From positions 6,789,001 through 6,853,000 of the forward strand of contig NZ_CP043627.1 in the NCBI RefSeq assembly GCF_016804325.1: a stretch of 64,000 nt of DNA. The letters run 5' to 3'. The stretch's first letter is position 1; each line of letters opens with the position of its first letter. The notes beneath the pieces are model-generated. The model was not told the origin of the DNA. It was given only the letters and a program-made list of their open reading frames with translations, and did no database searches. The position numbers and the translations under genes were made by a program. Shown here one piece after another: positions 9,266 to 17,772 of this stretch. Source of the stretch: Methylobacterium aquaticum. Lineage in GTDB: Bacteria > Pseudomonadota > Alphaproteobacteria > Rhizobiales > Beijerinckiaceae.

Positions 9266-9731
9266 CGGGGGAGGGCGCCTCGGCGGCGTGAAGGCTCGAC
9301 CGGGCGACGGGCGAGCCCGGACGGGGAAACGCGGCCGCGACGTCGCGCGAGAGCGACCATCCCGTCGCCGGCGTCGAGCAGGTGCGCGAGAACCGCGGAG
9401 TCGATCAGGCCGTGGCCGCCGCGCGCCGGGATCCTCGTCGGGCGACGGCGGACGGCCCTGCGCCGCGTCACGCGCTGGAGCGCGCCATGGCCGACGGATG
9501 GCGGGGACAATGCGAACGGGGCGGGGAGCGTCGAGGGCGCTCGGACCCCCGTTACGGCGGAAACACCGTCGCCGCGAAAACTATCGCCAAAAATATATAG
9601 AGTATCCGAGGAATGGCTCGGCTCGAGAATGAGACGAGGCCTCCCCGCTCCCGAACGGGAGGGGGAGGCGCACCATTTTTCCTCAGGCGGCCCCGCCTCG
9701 GGCCGGAGCTGGGAAAGAGCCGTCAAGCGGC
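9266..9731. other. Non-coding stretch between convergent genes
   Basis: About 470 bp between the lipoprotein and the convergent amidinotransferase gene. Short open frames exist on + but lack start signals and look like high-GC noise. The only clear structure is the hairpin at 9639-9669. An A/T-rich patch near 9580-9600 is unusual for this DNA; no further signal is seen. Confidence 0.5.
9639..9680 (+). terminator. Hairpin followed by T-run between convergent genes
   Basis: GCCTCCCC-G-CTCCCG, AA loop, CGGGAG-GGGGAGGC (14 bp with one bulged G), followed on the + strand by GCACCATTTTT. It suits termination of rightward transcription, and the stem could also stop the convergent amidinotransferase transcript. 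It resembles the palindrome at 1987. Confidence 0.6.
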
Positions 9732-10916
9732 CTAGAAATACGACTTAAGCGGCCCACGGCGGCGCACGTCCAGCGTGGCGCAGTGGAACGATCCGCCGAA
9801 CGGGCCGTAGGACAGGAACGGCGTCGGGATCGGGTCGAAGCCCCAGTCCTTGAGCGCCTTGATCAGCGTCGGCTGGCTCGCATCGACGACGATCTTCTTC
9901 TCGTCGATGGCAAGAACGTTGATCGAGGTCCAGGGCGAGCACATCGAGATCTTGCTCATGAAGCCCTCGACGGGGTCGGGGCGCGGGGCGATCAGCACGT
10001 CCCACTTCTTGAGCACCGCCGGCAGCTTCTCGACGTCGATGTAGTCGGGGTTGACCAGCACCTTGCCGGGGGCGAGCGGCATGAACGACGAATCGATGTG
10101 CATCGGCTGCGGGCAGCGGCTCTCGATCTCGTGGATGCGGAAGCCCGGGCCGAGGTGGCGGCGCAGCCACTCGATGCCCATCAGGTTGGTCACGTTGGAG
10201 CGGGTGACGAACAGGTCGCGGCCGCAGCGCACGAAGTCGGCCGCGTCGAAGACCGGCTCGAACTCGTTCACCGTGAACTGCATCGGCTCGCCGGCCTTCA
10301 GGTTCGGCACCCGGTAATCGTAGTTGTAGAGGTCGTCGGTGAGCTGGGGCCGCGGCGCCGAGGTCCAGCGCGCGCCGGCCCGGAAATACTCCTTGAACAG
10401 CGAGCGGTAGGCGTCGCCCTCGAAGTAGCGCGAGCGCCAGCACATCGGGCTCTCGATGATCTCGTCGCCGATCACCAGATACGGATCGCGCGGGCAGGCG
10501 ACGCAGAAGCCGCGCGACGACCAGCGCGGCGCCCGGAACTTCTTCGAGAAGTCCACGGAATCGGGACGGCGGATCTTCACGCCCTCGCCGGCCAGGATCT
10601 TGATGAAGCCGTCCAGCTCCTGCTGGGCGAGCTTCTTCATGAATTTCGGGTACTTCCAGCCCGAGGCGAACCGGTAGAACGGCTGGGCGGCCCGCGGCAG
10701 GTTGAAGATCACCGTCAGGTGGTGGGTCGGGATCGTGGCGCCGTCGAGCGAGCCGACGATCACCTCTTCCAGCGGGTCCCACTCGTTCCAGGCCATCACG
10801 GGCGATTGCGGCGCCGGCGCGCGGCCGGGGGCGTCGCCCCCGAACGACGTCAGGTCGTGCGCGGTCGTGTCGTCGAGCGCGCCGCGCTCGGCCTCGAAGG
10901 TCGTCTCCCGATCCAT
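9732..10916 (-). CDS. Glycine (arginine:glycine) amidinotransferase homologue (394 aa)
   Basis: Amidinotransferase of the pentein fold, predicted to move an amidino group from arginine to an amine such as glycine. Family blocks match vertebrate AGAT closely: WNEWDPLEEVIVG near residue 43, FDAADFVRCGRDLF with the catalytic Asp (about 224-237), PMHIDSSF with catalytic His273, and FHCATLDVRRRG with nucleophile Cys379. ATG 10916 is chosen for the AGGGGAC upstream; the open frame continues further 5' without a better start. No guanidinoacetate methyltransferase or secondary-metabolite gene is adjacent, so the product's fate is unknown. It is transcribed divergently from hpnL. Confidence 0.9.
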   Translation of the reverse strand: MDRETTFEAERGALDDTTAHDLTSFGGDAPGRAPAPQSPVMAWNEWDPLEEVIVGSLDGATIPTHHLTVIFNLPRAAQPFYRFASGWKYPKFMKKLAQQELDGFIKILAGEGVKIRRPDSVDFSKKFRAPRWSSRGFCVACPRDPYLVIGDEIIESPMCWRSRYFEGDAYRSLFKEYFRAGARWTSAPRPQLTDDLYNYDYRVPNLKAGEPMQFTVNEFEPVFDAADFVRCGRDLFVTRSNVTNLMGIEWLRRHLGPGFRIHEIESRCPQPMHIDSSFMPLAPGKVLVNPDYIDVEKLPAVLKKWDVLIAPRPDPVEGFMSKISMCSPWTSINVLAIDEKKIVVDASQPTLIKALKDWGFDPIPTPFLSYGPFGGSFHCATLDVRRRGPLKSYF

Positions 10917-11239
10917 GATGTTCGTCCCCTGGTGGCCGTCACGAGCGGCCTTCTTTCGCGTATCCGGCCCCCGCCGGCCGAATCGGGGCGGGGAGGACGA
11001 TGCGCCGTAAAGTGAGCTTGCGGCGATGCTTGGGCAGGCTCGGCTTGCGCGGCCCTGCTTGTGCCGAAAAGCCGCGCCGGTGAGATGTGCCGGTTTCGCC
11101 GGCACTGTGTCCGGGCGGTGATAGACAGCGCCCATCAAAGCTGCAACGTGCCGAGGTGCAACGGCGCCCCTTTGTTTCGACCCCGTTGCCGGAATGGCGC
11201 GCCGCTTGAGGCCACAGCCGCTGCGACAGAAAGAGGGTC
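10917..11239. promoter_or_regulatory. Divergent intergenic region, amidinotransferase / hpnL
   Basis: 320 bp separate the two divergent start codons and must hold both promoters. A small hairpin (GCCGG-TTTCG-CCGGC, near 11091) is visible. No confident -35/-10 pair or operator was identified. Confidence 0.4.
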
Positions 11240-12328
11240 ATGAAGCGACTGACGACACTGGGCCTGATCGCCGGCCTCTGCACCGTGATCGGCCTGTTCG
11301 TCTCCTCGGGACCGGAGGCGGTCGCCGCGGCCCTGTGGGCGTCCGGCTGGGGCGCCGTGCTGGTCGTGGTCGCGCGCTTCGTCGCCGTCGCCTGGGCCGG
11401 CTTCGGCTGGTGGATCGTGTTTCCCCGCGGCGAGACGCCGCTGCTGCGCGCCTGCATCGGCGTGCGCTTCGTGCGCGAGGGGGTGAACACCCTGCTTCCC
11501 GTGGCGCAGGTCGGCGGCGACCTGATCGGCGCCCGGCTGCTGACCCTGCACCGGGTGCCCGGGGCGCTGGCGGGTGCCAGCACCCTCGTCGACCTGATGG
11601 TCCAGGCGCTCACCCAGTTCCTGTTCACCGTGGCCGGCCTCGGCATCCTGGTGGCGCTCGGGGGCGACGGGCCGATCGTGCATTACGTGGGCCTCGGCCT
11701 CGTGGTGGCGGCGCCGGCCCTCGTCGCCTTCTACCTGGTGCAGCGCCGCTTCGGCCAGAGCCTGCTCCAGGCGGCGATCGACCGGTTCGCCGGCGGGCGC
11801 GAATGGCGGATCTTCGGCGCCGTCGACGTGCTGTTCGAGCGCCTGCGCGCCCTCTACGCCGCCCGCGGCCGCATCGTCGCCGCCATCGGCACGCATCTCT
11901 TCGGCTGGATCATCGGCACCCTCGAGGTCTGGATCGCCCTGCGCTTCATGGGCTACGAGGTCGGCTTCCTCGAGGCGATCGTGATCGAGAGCCTGGCCCA
12001 GGCCGTGCGCGGCGCCGCCTTCGCGGTGCCGGGGGCGCTGGGCGCCCAGGAGGGCGGCCTGATCGCGCTCTGCGCGGTGTTCGGCATCCCGGCCGAGGCG
12101 GCGCTGGCCCTGTCGCTGATCAAGCGGCTCGCCGACCTCGCGGTCGGTCTGCCGAGCCTGATGCTCTGGCACGCGATGGAGCGGGAAGCCGATCAGGGCC
12201 GCACGCCTGCGGCCGGGATCGGCGCGGCCCTGCGGACATGGCTGCGTCCGGGCCGCGCACACTTGCGCCAATCCCATGTGCCTGCCTACGGCTACGCCGC
12301 GGCCCCCGCCGACGGCAAAGGAGAGTAA
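11240..12328 (+). CDS. hpnL: Hopanoid-associated membrane protein HpnL
   Basis: Integral membrane protein of the lysylphosphatidylglycerol-synthase TM family (UPF0104), hopanoid-cluster subtype. 362 residues form a string of hydrophobic helices from MKRLTTLGLIAGLCTVIGLFV onward. The conserved features FVREGVNTLLPVAQVGGDLIGARLL (about 77-100) and GALGAQEGGLIALCAVFGI (about 262-280) are present. It has no soluble synthase domain, so the likely role is lipid handling or transport rather than aminoacyl transfer (inference). It begins the hpnL-M-I-J-K run and ends 4 bp before hpnM. Confidence 0.88.
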   Translation: MKRLTTLGLIAGLCTVIGLFVSSGPEAVAAALWASGWGAVLVVVARFVAVAWAGFGWWIVFPRGETPLLRACIGVRFVREGVNTLLPVAQVGGDLIGARLLTLHRVPGALAGASTLVDLMVQALTQFLFTVAGLGILVALGGDGPIVHYVGLGLVVAAPALVAFYLVQRRFGQSLLQAAIDRFAGGREWRIFGAVDVLFERLRALYAARGRIVAAIGTHLFGWIIGTLEVWIALRFMGYEVGFLEAIVIESLAQAVRGAAFAVPGALGAQEGGLIALCAVFGIPAEAALALSLIKRLADLAVGLPSLMLWHAMEREADQGRTPAAGIGAALRTWLRPGRAHLRQSHVPAYGYAAAPADGKGE

Positions 12329-12332
12329 CCTG

Positions 12333-12971
12333 GTGCAGACCCGACGCGAGACCCTGCGCAACCTGGCGATCGCCGGCCTCCTGGTGGCCGCATCGCCGGC
12401 CCTGGCGCAGACCGCCCCCGCCCCGGCCGGAGAGGGCGATCCCGCGGTCGCCGCCGTGCGGCGCATGACCGATGCCCTGGAAGCGGCGCTGAAGGCCGGC
12501 GACGTGCGCGCCCGCGCCGAGATCCTGGCCGGCCCGATGAAGGAGACCTTCGACCTGCCGGAGATGCTGCGCCTCGGCGTCGGCACCCGCTGGAAAGAGA
12601 TCCCGGCCGACAAGCAGCAGGCGCTGGTCGCCGCCTTCGAGCCCTACCTCGCCACCACCTACGCCACCCGGCTGGGGGCCGCGACCGGCAGCACATTCGC
12701 CATCGACCCGAAGAGCGAGGCGCGCGGCAAGGGCCGCATCGTCCACGTCACGGTGACCGACGGCAGCGGCGACACCTCCCCGGTCGATTACGTGCTGAAC
12801 GCCGACAACAGGATCACCGACGTCTTCCTGCAGGGCACGGTGAGCGAGGCCGGCACCCTGCGCACCGGCTTCTCGGAGCCGTTGCAGGAGGGCGGGGCCG
12901 ATGCCCTGCTCGCCCACCTGAAGAAGTCGACCGAGACGATGCTCGCGGCTCCGGCGCCCAAGGCCAAGTAG
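12333..12971 (+). CDS. hpnM: Hopanoid-associated MlaC/Ttg2-like lipid-binding protein HpnM
   Basis: Periplasmic phospholipid/hopanoid carrier of the MlaC family. GTG 12333 is selected because AAAGGAGAG lies at 12317-12325; an in-frame ATG at 12276 would overlap hpnL. The signal peptide is VQTRRETLRNLAIAGLLVAAS...ALAQ. The mature domain shows ETFDLPEMLRLGVGTRWKEIP (about 85-105), AFEPYLATTYATRL and the beta-rich SPVDYVLNADNRITDVFLQGT, all typical MlaC blocks. At 212 residues it is family-sized. It probably shuttles lipid for an RND-type exporter (HpnN), which is not in this window. Confidence 0.88.
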   Translation: MQTRRETLRNLAIAGLLVAASPALAQTAPAPAGEGDPAVAAVRRMTDALEAALKAGDVRARAEILAGPMKETFDLPEMLRLGVGTRWKEIPADKQQALVAAFEPYLATTYATRLGAATGSTFAIDPKSEARGKGRIVHVTVTDGSGDTSPVDYVLNADNRITDVFLQGTVSEAGTLRTGFSEPLQEGGADALLAHLKKSTETMLAAPAPKAK

Positions 12972-13159
12972 CCTCGGGCGAGTAGCCGCGGGCGAGTAGC
13001 CTCGGCCAAACAGCTTCGCCCAAGCTGCGTCGGCCAGATTGCATCGGCCTGTGGTTGACGACCGACGAACACCGGCCGTCAACCCTCACGACCGCACCTT
13101 CAACAACACGGCCTGCCGCGCCCCACGCGGCCAACTCCTCCCAGGGATCGCCCCGCGCC
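12972..13159 (+). other. hpnM-hpnI intergenic with short imperfect tandem repeats
   Basis: Starts with a 14-bp unit repeated about twice (GCCTCGGGCGAGTA, GCCGCGGGCGAGTA), followed by related GCCTCGGCC / GCGTCGGCC stretches to about 13050. The hpnI frame is open from 13055 but family similarity begins only at 13160. No other signal is seen. Confidence 0.5.
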
Positions 13160-14341
13160 ATGGAATGGACCTGGATCTCCGCCCCCCTGCTCGTCCTGGC
13201 GCTCGCCGGATGCGTGTACGGCCTGACCACCGCGTGGCTCGCCGGGCGCCTCGCCCGCCGCCCGGTGCCGCGGCTGCCCGCCGGCGATCGCCCCTCCGTG
13301 ACCCTGCTCAAGCCGCTCTGCGGCGACGAGCCGAACCTTCACGCCAACCTCACCACCTTCTGCGCCCAGGCCTATGCGGGTGCCGTGCAGGTGATCTTCG
13401 GGGTCCAGAACGCCGCCGACCCGGCCATCGCCGTGGTGCACCGGCTCAAGGCCGAGCATCCCGATCTTCGCATCGACCTCGTCATCGATGCCCGCCAGCA
13501 CGGCTCGAACCGCAAGGTCTCGAACCTCATCAACATGGCAGGGCTCATCGCCAACGAGATCGTGGTGCTGGCCGACAGCGACATGGTGGTGGCGCCCGAC
13601 TACCTCGAGCGCATCGTCGCCGAGCTGGCCCGGCCGGGCGTGTCGGGCGTCACCTGCCTCTATCACGGCGTGCCGGCGAACCGGGGCGTGTGGGCGCATC
13701 TCTCGGCGCTCGCCATCGACACCCAGTTCCTGCCCAACGTCCTCATGGGGACGGGCTTGGGCCTGGCCGATCCCTGCTTCGGCTCCACCATCGCGTTCCG
13801 GACCGAGATCCTCGCCCGCATCGGCGGCTTCGAGGCGATCCGCAACGATCTCGCCGACGATTACACCCTCGGGGCGGCGCTCCGCGCTCAAGGCGGCATC
13901 GTGGCGATCCCGAACTTCACCATCGGGCATACCTGCGTCGATACCTCGCTCGCCGGCCTGTGGCGGCACGAGACCCGCTGGAACCGCACGATCCGCAACG
14001 TCGATCCGGTCGGGTATGCCGGCACCCTCGTCACCCACGCCTTCCCGCTGGCGCTGATCGCCGCGCTCCTGCCCGATTCGGGCGCCTGGACGCTGGCCGC
14101 CGCCGCGCTCGCGCTCGCCTGCCGGATCGTCCTGTGCACGCGGATCGAGCGGGCCTTCGGCCTCGAGCCGCATCCCTACTGGCTGCTGCCGATCCGCGAC
14201 CTCCTGTCCTTCGCCGGCTTCGCCTGGTGCTTCATGTCCGGCGCCGTGACTTGGAAAGGTCATGATTATCGGGTCGTTGCGGACGGTACGCTGATCCCGG
14301 ATTCCGGCCTCGCCCGCGAGTCCGGCGCTCCCTCGACTTGA
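13160..14341 (+). CDS. hpnI: Hopanoid glycosyltransferase HpnI
   Basis: Membrane glycosyltransferase of the ceramide-glucosyltransferase (GT21) type. In Burkholderia it adds N-acetylglucosamine to bacteriohopanetetrol, the first step to the cyclitol ether. ATG 13160 gives an N-terminal anchor (MEWTWISAPLLVLALAGCVYGL), then VTLLKPLCGDEPNL, VLADSDMVVAPDYL (D-x-D type motif), NDLADDYTLGAAL (catalytic Asp) and RHETRWNRTIR, the (Q/R)xxRW motif. C-terminal hydrophobic helices follow. 393 residues is normal. It lies 188 bp after hpnM, and its stop overlaps a possible TTG start of hpnJ at 14338. Confidence 0.9.
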   Translation: MEWTWISAPLLVLALAGCVYGLTTAWLAGRLARRPVPRLPAGDRPSVTLLKPLCGDEPNLHANLTTFCAQAYAGAVQVIFGVQNAADPAIAVVHRLKAEHPDLRIDLVIDARQHGSNRKVSNLINMAGLIANEIVVLADSDMVVAPDYLERIVAELARPGVSGVTCLYHGVPANRGVWAHLSALAIDTQFLPNVLMGTGLGLADPCFGSTIAFRTEILARIGGFEAIRNDLADDYTLGAALRAQGGIVAIPNFTIGHTCVDTSLAGLWRHETRWNRTIRNVDPVGYAGTLVTHAFPLALIAALLPDSGAWTLAAAALALACRIVLCTRIERAFGLEPHPYWLLPIRDLLSFAGFAWCFMSGAVTWKGHDYRVVADGTLIPDSGLARESGAPST

Positions 14342-14418
14342 ACGACATCTCATCGGGCCGCCCGGCGGCCTCACCGGCCGCGGATGCGGCCTCTTCTTCT
14401 CAAGAGACGATCCTCCCG

Positions 14419-15858
14419 ATGATGCGGACCCTCTTCCTCCAGGCCCCCACCTTCGACGGCTTCGACGGCGGCGCCGGCTCGCGCTACCAGGCCAAGCGCG
14501 AGATCAAGTCGTTCTGGTACCCGACCTGGCTCGCCCAGCCGGCCGCGCTCGTGCCGAACTCCAAGCTGATCGACGCGCCGCCGCACGACATCAAGCTGCC
14601 GGAGATCGTGGCCCAGGCCAAGGACTTCGACCTCGTGGTGCTGCACACCTCGGTGCCGTCGTTCAAGTCGGACGTGAAGACGATCGAGGCGCTGAAGGCC
14701 GCCAACCCGAAGCTGATCGCCGGCCTGATCGGCGCCAAGGTCGCGGTCGACGCCGCCGGCTCGATGGCCCAGGCTCCGGCGGTCGATTTCTGCGCCCGCA
14801 ACGAGTTCGACTTCACCGTCAAGGAGGTCGCTGAGGGCGTGCCGATGGCGGAGATCAAGGGTCTCTCGTACCGCAACGCCGACGGCGTCGTGGTCCATAA
14901 CGAGGACCGCGAGATCATGACCGACATGGACCAGCTGCCGTTCGTGACCTCGGTCTACAAGCGCGACCTGGAGATGGAGAAGTACTTCATCGGCTACCTC
15001 AAGCACCCCTACATCTCGTTCTATTCGGGCCGGGGCTGCAAGTCGCGCTGCACGTTCTGCCTGTGGCCGCAGACGGTCGGCGGCCACACCTACCGCACCC
15101 GCTCGGTCGCGCACGTGATCGAGGAGATCAAGTACTGCCTGAAGGAGTTCCCGCAGACCAAGGAGTTCTTCTTCGACGACGACACCTTCACCGACAACCT
15201 GCCGCGCGCCGAGGAAATCGCCCGCGAGCTCGGCAAGCTCGGCGTGACCTGGTCGTGCAACGCCAAGGCGAACGTCCCGCGCAAGACCCTCGAGGTGCTC
15301 AAGGCCAACGGCCTGCGCCTGCTGCTCGTCGGCTACGAGTCGGGCAACCAGCAGATCCTCAACAACATCAAGAAGGGCATGCGGGTCGAGGTCGCCGAGC
15401 GGTTCACCCAGGATTGCCACGAGCTCGGCATCGCCATCCACGGCACCTTCATCCTCGGCCTGCCGGGGGAGACCCGCGAGACGATCCAGGAGACGATCGC
15501 CTTCGCCAAGCGGATCAACCCGCACACCATCCAGGTCTCGCTCGCGGCGCCCTATCCGGGCACCTTCCTGTACAAGCAGGCGGTGGAGAACGGCTGGCTC
15601 GACAAGGACAATGCCGAGCTCGTCGACGAGAACGGCGTGCAGATCGCGCCGCTGCACTACCCGCACCTGTCGCACACCGAGATCTTCAACTCGGTCGAAG
15701 CATTCTACAAGAAGTTCTACTTCCGCGCCCCGAAGATCGCCTCGATCGTCAGCGAGATGGTGCGCTCGCCCGACATGATGAAGCGCCGCCTGCGCGAGGG
15801 CGTCGAGTTCTGGCACTTCCTGCGCGAGCGCCAGGGCGTGTCCAAGAAGGCGGCGTAA
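14419..15858 (+). CDS. hpnJ: Hopanoid radical SAM protein HpnJ
   Basis: B12-binding-domain radical SAM enzyme, assigned from the literature to ring contraction of the hexosamine into the cyclitol of BHT cyclitol ether. ATG 14419 is chosen (MMRTLFLQAPTFDGFDGG); the frame is open from TTG 14338, giving a low-complexity extension unlike the family. The N-terminal cobalamin-like domain spans about 1-190. The [4Fe-4S] motif is C207-x3-C211-x2-C214 in GRGCKSRCTFCLWP. Radical SAM features include EFFFDDDTFTDN and GTFILGLPGET. It is 479 residues, family length. A perfect intrinsic terminator follows 29 bp after the stop, before hpnK. Confidence 0.92.
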   Translation: MMRTLFLQAPTFDGFDGGAGSRYQAKREIKSFWYPTWLAQPAALVPNSKLIDAPPHDIKLPEIVAQAKDFDLVVLHTSVPSFKSDVKTIEALKAANPKLIAGLIGAKVAVDAAGSMAQAPAVDFCARNEFDFTVKEVAEGVPMAEIKGLSYRNADGVVVHNEDREIMTDMDQLPFVTSVYKRDLEMEKYFIGYLKHPYISFYSGRGCKSRCTFCLWPQTVGGHTYRTRSVAHVIEEIKYCLKEFPQTKEFFFDDDTFTDNLPRAEEIARELGKLGVTWSCNAKANVPRKTLEVLKANGLRLLLVGYESGNQQILNNIKKGMRVEVAERFTQDCHELGIAIHGTFILGLPGETRETIQETIAFAKRINPHTIQVSLAAPYPGTFLYKQAVENGWLDKDNAELVDENGVQIAPLHYPHLSHTEIFNSVEAFYKKFYFRAPKIASIVSEMVRSPDMMKRRLREGVEFWHFLRERQGVSKKAA

Positions 15859-15886
15859 GCCCTTAGTCCCACCCGAAGCGGGTGCG

Positions 15887-15920
15887 AGCCTCCCCGTCCG
15901 GCCGGACGGGGAGGCTTTCT
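15887..15920 (+). terminator. Intrinsic terminator between hpnJ and hpnK
   Basis: A 30-nt perfect palindrome (half-site AGCCTCCCCGTCCGG) at 15887-15916 followed by TTCTTGC. It is by far the strongest hairpin in the cluster. It ends 26 bp before the hpnK start, so it should reduce or prevent readthrough from hpnJ into hpnK. Confidence 0.8.
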
Positions 15921-15942
15921 TGCATTACGAGACACGACGCCC

Positions 15943-16803
15943 ATGACCCACCCTGCGCCGCGCAAGCGCCTCGTCGTCACCTCCGACGATTTCGGCCTCT
16001 CGCTCCAGGTCAACGAGGCGGTGGAGCGGGCGCACCGCGACGGCATCCTCACCGCGGCGAGCCTGATGGTGTCGGCGCCCGGCGCCGCCGACGCGGTGGC
16101 GCGCGCCCGCGCGATGCCGTCCCTGCGGGTGGGCCTGCATCTCGTGATGGTCGAGGCCTGGCCGACCTTGCCGGCCGCCGACCTGCCGGACCTCGTGGAC
16201 GAGGCCGGGCTGATCCGGTCCGACCAGGGGCGGCTCGGGCTCGACCTGGCGCTGAAACGGAGCGCCCGCCGCCAGCTCGCCGCCGAGATCCGGGCACAGT
16301 TCGAGGCGTTCCGCGCCACCGGGCTGCCCCTCGACCACGTCAACGCGCACAAGCACTTCCACGTCCACCCGATCATCGCCGGGATGGTGCTCCGCATCGG
16401 GCGTGAGTTCGGGATGCGGGCGATCCGGGTGCCGCGGGAATCGCGCGAAGCGTTGCGCCGCGCCGAGCCGGGGGCGAGGCCCGGGCGTGCCCTCGACACC
16501 GCGCCCTGGGCGGCCCTGCTGCGGGCCCGCGCCCGGCGCGCCGGCCTCCTCACGCCCGACGGCGTGCTCGGCCTCGCCTGGTCGGGGGCGATGACGCCCG
16601 CCCGCGTGGAGGGTCTGCTGCGCCACCTGCCGGACGGGCTGACCGAACTCTACCTGCATCCCGCGACCGCGGGCGGCTTTCCGGGCGAGGCGCCGGGCTA
16701 CGCCTATGCGGCGGAACTCGCGGCGTTGCTCTCCCCCGGGAGCCGGGCGGCGCTGGCAGCCTCGGGGGCGGTGAGCGGCGGCTTCTCGGATTTTGCTCGC
16801 TGA
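15943..16803 (+). CDS. hpnK: Hopanoid deacetylase HpnK (YdjC/ChbG family)
   Basis: YdjC-type carbohydrate deacetylase, assigned to removing the acetyl group from GlcNAc-BHT before HpnJ acts. Metal and catalytic residues are visible: D15-D16 in VVTSDDFGLS, H66 in VGLHLVM, and H136/H138/H140 in DHVNAHKHFHVHP. 286 residues, no signal peptide. ATG 15943 is the only reasonable start. The preceding terminator implies its own promoter within the 26-bp gap or inside hpnJ, or regulated readthrough. About 60 bp separates it from the next gene, an unrelated binding protein. Confidence 0.92.
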   Translation: MTHPAPRKRLVVTSDDFGLSLQVNEAVERAHRDGILTAASLMVSAPGAADAVARARAMPSLRVGLHLVMVEAWPTLPAADLPDLVDEAGLIRSDQGRLGLDLALKRSARRQLAAEIRAQFEAFRATGLPLDHVNAHKHFHVHPIIAGMVLRIGREFGMRAIRVPRESREALRRAEPGARPGRALDTAPWAALLRARARRAGLLTPDGVLGLAWSGAMTPARVEGLLRHLPDGLTELYLHPATAGGFPGEAPGYAYAAELAALLSPGSRAALAASGAVSGGFSDFAR

Positions 16804-16866
16804 GGCGCCTCCGGCTCGGCTACCGATGAGGCAGGGCCGGACAACGGTCCGTGGGAGCCTCCATCC

Positions 16867-17655
16867 ATGCGCCGCACCAAGCCGCTGCTCTACGCCCTGA
16901 CGCGTGCCGGCGGAGCCGCCTGCCTCGCCCTCGCCCTGGCCGTGCCGGTGCAGGCGGCCGAGATCGCGCTCCTGACCACCGGCGCCTACAAACCCGTGGC
17001 GGCGGCCCTGGTGCCGGCTTTCGAGCGGCGCACCGGCCACCATGTCACCATCCGCAACGAGACGGCCGGGGCGGTGGCGCAGGCGATCCGCGACGGAGGC
17101 CGGGCCGACCTCGTGGTGCTCACCCCCGGCGGGTTCGACGCCCTGATCCGCGACGGCCGCTTGGCCGGTGCGCCGCCGGTGCCGCTCGCGAGGGTCGGGA
17201 TCGGCGTGGCGATCCGCGACGGGGCGCCGATCCCCGACATCACCACCCTGGCGGGCTTTCGCGAGGCGCTGCTGCGGGCGCGGGCCGTCGCGATGGTCGA
17301 TCCGGCTTCCGGCGGGTCGAGCGGGATCTACCTTGCGCAGCTCTTCGAACGCCTCGGCATCGCCGATCGGATGAGGGACAAGCTCGTCCTGGTGCGCGGC
17401 GGCCTGGCGGCGGCGCGCCTCGTCTCCGGCGAGGCGGACATCGCCCTCCAGCAGACGAGCGAGCTGCTGGCGGTGGCGGGCGCGCACCTCGTCGGTCCGA
17501 TCCCGGCGGAGATCCAGAGCTTCACGGTCTATGCCGGAATGGTCCCGGCGGGCGCCAGCGAGCCCGAGGCGGCCTCCCTGCTCCTGCGGGACCTCGCCGG
17601 CCCTGGATCCACTGAGGTCCTAGGACAGAAGGGCATGGCGAGCCCGAGCCCCTGA
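16867..17655 (+). CDS. ModA-like extracellular substrate-binding protein (262 aa)
   Basis: Type II periplasmic binding protein resembling ModA-like anion binders. It has a Sec signal (ending VPVQA-AE), then ALLTTGAYKPVAAALVPAFERRTGHHVTI, GGRADLVVLTPGGFDAL (hinge), VDPASGGSSGIYLAQL (anion-binding loop with clustered Ser/Gly) and GEADIALQQTSEL. No permease or ATPase gene is adjacent, so it is an orphan: either paired with a remote transporter or a sensor. The oxyanion specificity suggested by the family is not proven by the residues seen. An A/T-rich palindrome lies 75 bp downstream. Confidence 0.85.
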   Translation: MRRTKPLLYALTRAGGAACLALALAVPVQAAEIALLTTGAYKPVAAALVPAFERRTGHHVTIRNETAGAVAQAIRDGGRADLVVLTPGGFDALIRDGRLAGAPPVPLARVGIGVAIRDGAPIPDITTLAGFREALLRARAVAMVDPASGGSSGIYLAQLFERLGIADRMRDKLVLVRGGLAAARLVSGEADIALQQTSELLAVAGAHLVGPIPAEIQSFTVYAGMVPAGASEPEAASLLLRDLAGPGSTEVLGQKGMASPSP

Positions 17656-17729
17656 GGAGGCCGCACCGATCGTCAGGGCCGCTGCCGATTTCCCCGCGGC
17701 CCTCCTTGAAACCGCCCCGCCGACCCCGC

Positions 17730-17754
17730 ATGTAAATGTCGTTCACATTTACAT
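17730..17754. promoter_or_regulatory. A/T-rich perfect inverted repeat, candidate operator
   Basis: ATGTAAATGT - 5 nt (CGTTC) - ACATTTACAT, a perfect 10-bp inverted repeat with centre-to-centre geometry of a dimeric repressor site. It lies 18 bp before the GTG start of the DUF2852 gene and is strikingly A/T-rich in about 70% GC surroundings. There is no T-tract, so an operator is likelier than a terminator. The cognate regulator is not identifiable here. Confidence 0.6.
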
Positions 17755-17772
17755 CCTGCGGGAGATCGTGAC

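Noticed and set aside
9288..9632. Small protein genes in the gap after the lipoprotein
   Set aside because: Arg-rich frames without start signals or similarity; overlapping in several phases as expected by chance.
14338..14418. hpnJ start at TTG 14338 (overlapping the hpnI stop)
   Set aside because: Gives a 27-residue Ser/Ala-rich extension; family similarity begins at MRTLFLQAP. Not fully excluded, as it would provide translational coupling.
14371..15816. 481-codon open frame opposite hpnJ
   Set aside because: hpnJ has clear motifs and family length; the opposite frame is an Asp/Leu/Arg-rich shadow without start signal or family.
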